The position numbers were made by a program, and so were the translations under genes. The notes beneath the pieces were generated by a model, which saw nothing but the letters and a program-made list of their open reading frames with translations, was not told where the DNA came from and did not search any database. DNA of 37,854 nt, from NCBI GenBank assembly GCA_023412195.1, contig JAEYNZ010000030.1, positions 1 to 37,854 of the forward strand, read 5' to 3'. Position 1 is the first letter of the stretch; every line of letters begins with the position of its first letter. This document shows positions 32,270 through 37,854 of the stretch, one piece after another. This stretch comes from Bacteroidota bacterium (GTDB lineage Bacteria; Bacteroidota; Bacteroidia; Bacteroidales; Prolixibacteraceae).

Positions 32270-33409
32270 TCAATGGTTGAATACAAACATGATCTGAATT
32301 CCTGCTCCTCCATAAAGTCCCTCACCTGCCTGCTGTGCAGGAATCCGGTAATCCTTTGGATTTAGGTATCCTATAACATAAAGAACAGAATGGTTGAACT
32401 TTCTCTGCCAATTAATGAAGTTGTAGGCTGACTGATTTCTCCAGTCATAATAAACGATCAGGCTGAGGTTATCAAACAACCCTGTCGGGTAGGATGCGCT
32501 TAGCAAGGAAAACACAGTAGTATTCCTGGACTCAAAAGGTTTCTCACCGAACGCTGCAAACAGCTGTTCATAGATAACAGAAAGCCCGTTTCCTACATTA
32601 AAAGTGTAGTCTGTTCCAAGGTTCAGAATTTCCTGGTTGGTAAAAATGCCCATGTTCCTGTTCATTTTCTTCCAGGAGCCTTCGATCCAGAAACCTGCAG
32701 TCCAGTCGAAACGTGCATCAAATCCAATACGGTGTTCGGGGATCTTTTCATACTGAAGCTCCTGCTCAATTAAATTGCGGCTGTCGGCAGCCCTGAAATG
32801 GTATGATAAACCAGCCTCCCCTGTACCGGCAGGTACCTGCAACCGGCCGCCTGCTTCAGGTATTTTTCGGTTTGTTGCCGTCATCTCCCAGCCTTTGGGC
32901 CGTTCATTCCCATATAAGGTCCAGAGCCATGCTGTTGAATTGTTCAGGAAGTAATACCTTGCAAGTAGCCCCCAAACCCCGTCGGTAAGCTGGAGGGGAT
33001 CACGGGGATCCACCTGGTCAAACCACATCAGGGGCCGGAATATCATTGCCGAACCAAAATTGATTTTCTGCAGCCCACCCCTCAGTTCAAACTGACTGGC
33101 AGAGTACCGTACCCATAACCTGTAAGGCTTAAAATTTCCATTGAGGGAAGAAGATTGAAAATCCCTGAGCCCTGCATTGCCGTATATATTGGCTGAAGCT
33201 TCCATATCAAACCGGCTGTCAGTATCAAAATTAAAACTGTAATTGATCTGGGGGATGTACCTACCACCACTCCACCACGGATATGAATTGTTACCATTAT
33301 AGTGGGAATACAGTGAAAGCTGTCCGCCAAAATCACCCTGTTGAGAATAGCTCCGGATCACAATGACCGACAGGATTAACACGATGGGTATATTCTTGTA
33401 GCTTTTCAT
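32270..33409 (-). CDS. Putative outer-membrane beta-barrel protein of the export operon
   Basis: 379 residues with a signal peptide (MMKSYKNIPI is the leader start; cleavage near IRSYSQ). The mature part is rich in alternating polar/aromatic segments with glycines, such as GGQLSLYSHYNGN, DMEASANIYGNAGLRD, FELRGGLQKINFGSAMIF and LSLIVYYDWRNQS, the pattern of a transmembrane beta-barrel; the segment LQKINFGSAMIFRPLMWFDQVDP resembles barrels of porin-like proteins. The ATG at 33409 shares its A with the TGA stop of the TetR-like gene (TGATG), so translation is probably coupled. The ORF can be extended one codon to a TTG. Sitting between the regulator and the ABC genes, it may be the outer-membrane exit or a cargo protein; homology is not recognised. 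Confidence 0.7.
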   Translation of the reverse strand: MKSYKNIPIVLILSVIVIRSYSQQGDFGGQLSLYSHYNGNNSYPWWSGGRYIPQINYSFNFDTDSRFDMEASANIYGNAGLRDFQSSSLNGNFKPYRLWVRYSASQFELRGGLQKINFGSAMIFRPLMWFDQVDPRDPLQLTDGVWGLLARYYFLNNSTAWLWTLYGNERPKGWEMTATNRKIPEAGGRLQVPAGTGEAGLSYHFRAADSRNLIEQELQYEKIPEHRIGFDARFDWTAGFWIEGSWKKMNRNMGIFTNQEILNLGTDYTFNVGNGLSVIYEQLFAAFGEKPFESRNTTVFSLLSASYPTGLFDNLSLIVYYDWRNQSAYNFINWQRKFNHSVLYVIGYLNPKDYRIPAQQAGEGLYGGAGIQIMFVFNH

Positions 33410-33867
33410 CAACTTTTAAGTGAAATTCCATATGCCATAAACCTTATGAACTCAAGGATGAGTTCCTGAGGGGTATTATAGAGACTGGCAAGCTTTTCAT
33501 CCTTCATCAGTTCAACCAGACTGAAGGAAACATGCAACAGAAAATCAGGCTTGAAGTCTTTCCTGAAAATACTATTTTGCTGTGCCCGTTCCCATTCTCT
33601 TCTCAGATCGCTCCAGGCCTCTTTTGTCAGTTGCTCCACAAAATCCTTCAATTCAGGTTCAGTACCCAGATAAAAATCCTCAAGAAATTCAAGGCTGATA
33701 TTTTGCGTGGTTTCTGCTTTATAAAGAATCATTTTCTTAGTTTTTTCATCGGCAGGAATTTCCTCTCTCATAAGGCTTTTAAACTTCACCAGGCCGTCAT
33801 TCACCTCATCTGTAAAAACAGTTTTAGCCAGTTCGACCTTATTGAGAAAGTTTTTATAAAAGGTCAT
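33409..33867 (-). CDS. TetR-family regulator, N-terminally truncated
   Basis: 152 residues. The protein begins MTFYKNFLNKVELAKTVF, which is the end of the TetR helix-turn-helix (recognition helix and the YKNFxNKxEL strand). Reading upstream in the same frame gives SDKAGVSK directly before the Met, so part of the DNA-binding helix is encoded there, but the first helix and the IA(E/K) residues of the usual block are missing, the frame has no ATG/GTG/TTG start, and composition turns strongly AT-rich. The ligand-binding C-terminal domain looks complete. Either the gene has lost its 5' end or a non-standard start is used. It is the first gene of the export operon and would be expected to repress it. 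The next gene overlaps by 1 nt. Confidence 0.7.
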   Translation of the reverse strand: MTFYKNFLNKVELAKTVFTDEVNDGLVKFKSLMREEIPADEKTKKMILYKAETTQNISLEFLEDFYLGTEPELKDFVEQLTKEAWSDLRREWERAQQNSIFRKDFKPDFLLHVSFSLVELMKDEKLASLYNTPQELILEFIRFMAYGISLKS

Positions 33868-33890
33868 TTTGCTTACACCAGCCTTGTCAC

Positions 33891-33946
33891 TATACGATTG
33901 TTTACTTTTTAATAATAAAACGTATAAAATTACTGCAAATCGTATA
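33891..33946. promoter_or_regulatory. Three TATACG half-sites upstream of the TetR-like gene
   Basis: TATACGATTG (33891-33900), then the inverted AAAACGTATA (33917-33926), then inverted AAATCGTATA (33937-33946). The first and second form an imperfect palindrome; the second and third are 20 bp apart centre to centre, about two helical turns. The arrangement could be an operator for the adjacent regulator, though the first site lies inside the DNA that would encode its missing N-terminus. Confidence 0.45.
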
Positions 33947-33976
33947 ATAAATTAATAATAAAGAAATGATTGGATG

Positions 33977-35425
33977 TTATCCTTTAAAAACAAATGCTTC
34001 ATAGATAAACAAATCGGCTGTTTTCCAGCCATCCCACCCAATTCTGGCCTTATCCTGCGCACAGTGTCCAAGCAGTTCCTCTCTCGACCACCCTGTATGG
34101 ATAGCCACTTTGGGAAGATATGTTCCGGAATTTGATCCCTTTTGAATATAAATGCCATGTTGCCCTGGAATGAATTCTTCGGGTGAACGGATTTTTCTTA
34201 ATGGTGACAAAACCGAAATTTCAATTTCCATTGTATCAAGATCCTGCAGGCTAAGATTTTTAAACCGGCTGTCGCATGCAGCCGAAACTGCTATTTCTTT
34301 TACAAGGTTATTGAGCGATTCATCGGTGTTCATGTGGCCTATGCAACCCCGGAGTTCACCATGAATATAAATACTGACAAACAATCCTGACCGCTGTTTC
34401 ACTATCTCCGGGATATGATCTGGTTCAATGTACATTTCATCGCCTGCAGAAAGAAACTGCATAACTGCCCTTCTTGCCGATTCAAGCAACTGAGCCTGCT
34501 CTTCCTGTGTTACAATAACAGAAGGTTGATTTTCATAAACAGCAAGTGCCCAATAGCCTACCACCCTGTCCTTATCTCCCACAGACTTTGCATCTCCAGA
34601 ATTTTTATATTGGACAGGTTTGTACTTCAACGGCTTATGAGTGGTAAGAAAAAGCAGGGAAATTACAGAAGTCCATCCACACAGAGATGTCAGCAGGTTT
34701 TTATAATCCGGTGGATTTTCAAGGTGTTGCAGCAATACCTCCGGATCGTTGCTGCAAATAGCCGCAGCAGTTTCCAGATCATTTACTACTGCATCTTCGT
34801 ATGAGGGGTAATGGGAAAAATCGGTACTGATTACAAACAGGTTGTCCGGTGTAAACCACGGTGCTAAGTCCAGTGCAATCCGGCTGCAGTCAGTAGCGGT
34901 GCAGTTTCCCAATATAATGGGAACTATCCGTAAGTTTTTGCCAGATTTATACTGAAGAAATGGAATTTGCACCTCGAGACTGTGTTCGTGTAGAAAGGCA
35001 TCAGTCTGGTAATGAAACAGATTATTCTTCTTAACCAGATGACCGGCAGCTTCAACATCCAGGTTCACATTGCCCAGCGGGGTCCTGAAGCTACTGCTTT
35101 TACAAAGTGCTGCACCTTTGAATGAGGCATGATGGCTTGAAGCAAGAATGAAAATCCTTTCATAAATGGCTCCCTCTGGTATCTGGTTATAAGCAGACGC
35201 AGCAACCTGCCCGCTAAAAACATATCCCGCATGAGGGGCTATGACCGCCCGGATCCTCCCTTCATCCATGGGTTCTGCTGCTCTATGGAAAAGTTGCCCA
35301 AGCAGCTTATGCAGTTCCTGATGCCCGGCCGGATAAAACTGACCTGCAAAAGCGGGTTCTACAACAGAATCATTTTTATGACCGGGTTTCATCATCCACA
35401 GTATTTCAGGTGTGAATTTCCTCAT
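33977..35425 (-). CDS. MEMO1-AMMECR1 fusion (AmmeMemoRadiSam system B and A)
   Basis: 482 residues in two domains. Residues about 20-300 are MEMO1-like (AmmeMemoRadiSam B): AFAGQFYP, VIAPHAGYVFSG, ILASSHHASF, HEHSLEVQIPFLQ and STDFSHY carry the histidines of the extradiol-dioxygenase-like fold. Residues about 305-482 are AMMECR1: GLFVSIYIHGELRGCIGHM, AVSAACDSRFKNLS and WSREELLGHCAQDKA. Both domains usually occur with a radical SAM enzyme; none is in the window. The system's biochemical role is unknown. The first ATG overlaps the histidine kinase stop by 20 nt; ATGs at 35395 and 35392 are alternatives that would avoid the overlap. The fusion order B-then-A occurs in other bacteria. Confidence 0.88.
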   Translation of the reverse strand: MRKFTPEILWMMKPGHKNDSVVEPAFAGQFYPAGHQELHKLLGQLFHRAAEPMDEGRIRAVIAPHAGYVFSGQVAASAYNQIPEGAIYERIFILASSHHASFKGAALCKSSSFRTPLGNVNLDVEAAGHLVKKNNLFHYQTDAFLHEHSLEVQIPFLQYKSGKNLRIVPIILGNCTATDCSRIALDLAPWFTPDNLFVISTDFSHYPSYEDAVVNDLETAAAICSNDPEVLLQHLENPPDYKNLLTSLCGWTSVISLLFLTTHKPLKYKPVQYKNSGDAKSVGDKDRVVGYWALAVYENQPSVIVTQEEQAQLLESARRAVMQFLSAGDEMYIEPDHIPEIVKQRSGLFVSIYIHGELRGCIGHMNTDESLNNLVKEIAVSAACDSRFKNLSLQDLDTMEIEISVLSPLRKIRSPEEFIPGQHGIYIQKGSNSGTYLPKVAIHTGWSREELLGHCAQDKARIGWDGWKTADLFIYEAFVFKG

Positions 35426-36548
35426 GAACCTTTAATGCCACAGGGATGGTGAACCAGGCAGTTGTTCCTTTTCCGGGATAACTGTCGATACCAATATCCC
35501 CGCCGTGATGCAGGATAAACTCCCTGCACAGAATCAATCCCATACCATTCCCCTGTTCTTTTCGCGTTCCGGGTGTGGAAACTGCACTAGTTAAATGAAA
35601 CAGATTATTAAGTTTTTCGGGAGGTATACCCACTCCTGTATCACTGACCTGAACTTTAACATGCCCGTTAACCGAAACCGATCTGACTGTAATGCGTCCG
35701 CCGTCGTGGGTAAATTTTATTGCATTTGAAAGAAGGTTTCTCATTATCAGCAGCAACATATTCCGGTCGCCCATAACTTTAACTGGCTTAACATCAGATG
35801 AAAGCGCAATATTTTTCCCTGAAGCCATATCGGCTGCAGTATGTATTGTTTCAGAAATTAAATCTTTCAGATCGAGGTTTCCCGGATTAAATTTTATACC
35901 TCGGTTCTGTGATTTTGCCCACTGCAACAGGTTTTCAAGCAAGTCAAGGGTGTTCTCTGCTGTATGATGAATATCCCCAAGCATCTCATTTGTTTCGGAA
36001 ATGGAAATAACATCCCTGTTGTTCTGCAGGATTTCTGTAAATCCCAAAATTACTCCAAGGGAACTTCTTAGGTCATGTGATATGATGCTCAGGAATTTAT
36101 TTTTAGTAGTTATTTCTTCTGCAAGTTCTTCCCTTAAATTTCTGTAAGCAATCTGGGTTTTAACCCTCGCAAGCAGTTCATGTTCAATAACCGGCCTGGG
36201 GACATAATCGGCTACCCCAACGTCATAGCATTTTATGATATCACCGGGGGCAGAGTTATCCATAATCATGATCACCGGTAAATCTTTAGTTTCAGGATCA
36301 TTTTTTAATTGCCGGCACAGTTCAAAACCATCTGACATGGGCAGCATCATATCGATCAAAACAAGGACAGGCTTATTTTCATGAACGAAATTGAGTGCCT
36401 CTAAGCCGTTTAAGGCAGTTAACAAGCTGCAATTCAAACTTGTTAACAGCTTACCGGTAGTCCTGTCATCCTCAGGATGATCATCAACCAGCAAAATAAG
36501 AGATGTTTTAAATTCCGGCAGTTGTTTTGGTTTAATCATTATGCACAT
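35406..36548 (-). CDS. Response regulator receiver-histidine kinase hybrid (REC-HisKA-HATPase)
   Basis: 380 residues. REC domain at about 15-130 with acidic pair Asp22-Asp23 and acceptor Asp66 (LVLIDMMLP). The conserved Thr/Ser position appears as Met96 and the conserved Lys as Arg118 (YVPRPV), so phosphotransfer may be altered. A helix leads to the HisKA domain with His158 (SIISHDLRSSLG), then the HATPase_c domain with N-box IMRNLLSNAIKF, G1 DTGVGIPPEKL and G2 GNGMGLIL. No membrane segment or sensor domain, so it is cytoplasmic and probably takes input through REC. It precedes, and overlaps, the MEMO1-AMMECR1 gene, but no response-regulator target is next to it. ATG at 36539 is an alternative start. 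Confidence 0.92.
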   Translation of the reverse strand: MCIMIKPKQLPEFKTSLILLVDDHPEDDRTTGKLLTSLNCSLLTALNGLEALNFVHENKPVLVLIDMMLPMSDGFELCRQLKNDPETKDLPVIMIMDNSAPGDIIKCYDVGVADYVPRPVIEHELLARVKTQIAYRNLREELAEEITTKNKFLSIISHDLRSSLGVILGFTEILQNNRDVISISETNEMLGDIHHTAENTLDLLENLLQWAKSQNRGIKFNPGNLDLKDLISETIHTAADMASGKNIALSSDVKPVKVMGDRNMLLLIMRNLLSNAIKFTHDGGRITVRSVSVNGHVKVQVSDTGVGIPPEKLNNLFHLTSAVSTPGTRKEQGNGMGLILCREFILHHGGDIGIDSYPGKGTTAWFTIPVALKVHEEIHT

Positions 36549-36802
36549 TATTTGGTGTTAAAGCAGTCCAAGTCAGTATGAGATTCAGCATGTTAAAATA
36601 GAAAAATTCTGCGAAATAAAAAAACCGCTGTAATATCAATTTTTTCCAATATCCGCATTACCGATATATCCTGAAGTTCAGTAAATATCAGTCTTGAATT
36701 TATTTGAAAGTACATATTTCTGCAACCATCACTTTATTTGAATTAATTCTTATAAATTAGATATCCGAAATTGGATCAAAAAATAACCTAAAAAAAAGCA
36801 AT

Positions 36803-37090
36803 ATGAAAACCAGAATTTCCCCTATTTTTCAAATGCTGTTATTAATTGCCGTCCTGATTTTTGCAACAGGGTGTGCCACACAAACCACGGAGGTACTCAC
36901 AGAAAATCCGCCCGGGTTCCTAAAAGGCCTGTTGCATGGTTTTATCATTTTTTTCAGTTTCATCGCCAGTCTGTTTACAGAATATGAAATTTATTCTTTC
37001 CCCAATACAGGTGGCTGGTATGACTTTGGATTCCTACTCGGAGTAATGATGTTCTTTGGAGGAGGAGGAGCGGGTGCACGCCGTTCATAA
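36803..37090 (+). CDS. Small lipoprotein with membrane-associated C-terminus
   Basis: 95 residues. A lipoprotein signal ends FATGC (cysteine at residue 24). It then has a conserved-looking NPPGFLKGLLHGFIIFFSFIASLF segment (about residues 35-58) and WYDFGFLLGVMMFFGGGG near the end, two hydrophobic stretches. Short proteins with PGF-x-GL-HG...SLF...WYDFGFLLG recur in Bacteroidota, but their function is unknown to me. It lies divergent from the kinase gene across 254 nt, and 131 nt before the SPOR lipoprotein gene, which has its own promoter. Confidence 0.72.
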   Translation: MKTRISPIFQMLLLIAVLIFATGCATQTTEVLTENPPGFLKGLLHGFIIFFSFIASLFTEYEIYSFPNTGGWYDFGFLLGVMMFFGGGGAGARRS

Positions 37091-37186
37091 AGTTATGAAC
37101 CAAGTACATCGGGTTCAAACAACTGCCTGTGCAAAACTTATCTTCAAAATCGTATCTGAATCATTAGGATAAGTGAACCTTTTACA

Positions 37187-37194
37187 TATATTTG
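37187..37194 (+). promoter_or_regulatory. Putative -7 box upstream of the SPOR lipoprotein gene
   Basis: TATATTTG matches TAnnTTTG exactly, ending 27 nt before the ATG at 37222. Confidence 0.55.
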
Positions 37195-37221
37195 CCGCAT
37201 AAAACATGAAAATTTTAAAAA

Positions 37222-37707
37222 ATGAACAGGTTAATACTATTCGTTGTTGTTTTGGGCATGGCTTTTACAGCCTGTAAATCGAAAAAAGAAGTTGCCCAGT
37301 CGCCTTATACGACCGACCCATCGACCCAGCCAAAAGTGTTTACAGTGCCTGCAAGCAACACCCAGGCACAGCCAGCACCAAGAGAAACATCTGAAGCTAT
37401 CAGCAATGCACCTGTTTCTATGCGTAAAGAACAGGTTACATTTACAACACAGGAAGATAAAGCAAGTAATGAAACCAATAACTTCTTTGTAATTCTGGGT
37501 TCATTCGGTGAATTAAATAATGCTAAAAATTATCGTGAAACACTTTTAAACAAAGGATTCACACCTATTATCCTGCACAGTGAAACCGGATACTACAGGG
37601 TATGTGTCAATTCATACCAGGTTGAAGGGGAAGCCAGGAACCGTGTAGCGCAAATTCGTAATACGTATCCTGAATTTTCAGATGCGTGGCTTTTAATAAA
37701 AGACTAA
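37222..37707 (+). CDS. SPOR-domain lipoprotein
   Basis: 161 residues. The signal ends AFTAC, with the lipid-attachment cysteine at residue 18. Residues 20-85 are a low-complexity Pro/Ala/Gln/Thr-rich linker. Residues about 88-161 form a SPOR domain: FFVILGSFGELNNAKNYRETL, then GFTPIILHSETGYYRVCVNSY and ARNRVAQIRNTYPEFSDAWLL. SPOR domains bind denuded glycan strands in septal peptidoglycan, so the protein probably marks or assists the division site from the outer membrane. The gene is monocistronic, with its own -7 box and an intrinsic terminator 24 nt past the stop. Confidence 0.9.
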   Translation: MNRLILFVVVLGMAFTACKSKKEVAQSPYTTDPSTQPKVFTVPASNTQAQPAPRETSEAISNAPVSMRKEQVTFTTQEDKASNETNNFFVILGSFGELNNAKNYRETLLNKGFTPIILHSETGYYRVCVNSYQVEGEARNRVAQIRNTYPEFSDAWLLIKD

Positions 37708-37730
37708 CCTGACAAGTGAATTACTTGAGA

Positions 37731-37760
37731 GGCTGTCTCAAAACTGAGACGGCCTTTTTT
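37731..37760 (+). terminator. Intrinsic terminator after the SPOR lipoprotein gene
   Basis: GGCTGTCTCA (37731-37740), loop AAAC, TGAGACGGCC (37745-37754) form a 10-bp stem with one G-U pair, followed by six T. Downstream to the window end (37761-37854) is AT-rich with no visible gene. Confidence 0.88.
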
Positions 37761-37854
37761 CATAAATTTTATTCCTTATTCAGAGATTCTCTATTTATAT
37801 TTTTCAATTAACCTTTTTCAGTAGTTTTTATTTTTGATAAACCTAAATTGAAGA

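Noticed and set aside
37108..37140. tRNA T-arm-like sequence (GGTTCAAAC)
   Set aside because: No acceptor stem, D-arm or anticodon arm can be drawn around it.

Overview
The window looks like a chromosomal segment from an anaerobic, glycan-degrading member of the Bacteroidota, probably a Bacteroidales or Marinilabiliales relative. The reasons are a PorZ-type type IX secretion protein, TAnnTTTG-style -7 promoter boxes, Bacteroidota-type lipoprotein signals, a dense set of glycoside hydrolases, and few Shine-Dalgarno sequences. The genus assignment is inference. I see no tRNA, rRNA, CRISPR array or intact insertion sequence.

Left part (1-6417, all minus strand): the 5' end of a phosphoglucosamine-mutase-type gene; an ECF sigma factor with a four-helix membrane partner and a small membrane protein; then a sugar-catabolism run transcribed in the order GH88 unsaturated glucuronyl hydrolase, TIM-barrel sugar isomerase, Gfo/Idh oxidoreductase, SDR dehydrogenase. 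These enzymes fit intracellular processing of an unsaturated uronate or keto-sugar product.

Centre left (6575-12948, plus strand): the most striking unit. A DUF39/HcyBio protein, an 8-nt-overlapping NIL-domain ferredoxin and a UPF0280 (COG2122) protein are followed by full-length cobalamin-dependent methionine synthase (metH). The first three are the protein set linked in methanogens to homocysteine synthesis directly from aspartate semialdehyde and reduced sulfur. With MetH the cluster would encode aspartate semialdehyde to methionine in one locus.

Middle (12949-24037): a noncoding stretch holding an exact 11-bp-phased repeat array in two opposed arms; a DUF1080 lipoprotein; an 830-bp noncoding region with a GC-rich hairpin and an 18-nt direct repeat; a CPBP membrane protease; and a minus-strand glycan operon (GH2 lipoprotein, GH31, unclassified secreted 624-residue protein). 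That operon is interrupted by five tandem 99-bp hairpin units. A conserved hypothetical coiled-coil-like protein precedes it.

Right part (24038-37854): a divergent intergenic region with an inverted pair of consensus DnaA boxes; the housekeeping run rdgB-porZ-recO; a convergent export operon (truncated TetR-like regulator, outer-membrane barrel-like protein, LolD/MacB-type ATPase, two FtsX-type permeases, LolA-like periplasmic protein); a MEMO1-AMMECR1 fusion overlapping a REC-histidine kinase; and two small lipoproteins, the second a SPOR-domain protein followed by an intrinsic terminator.
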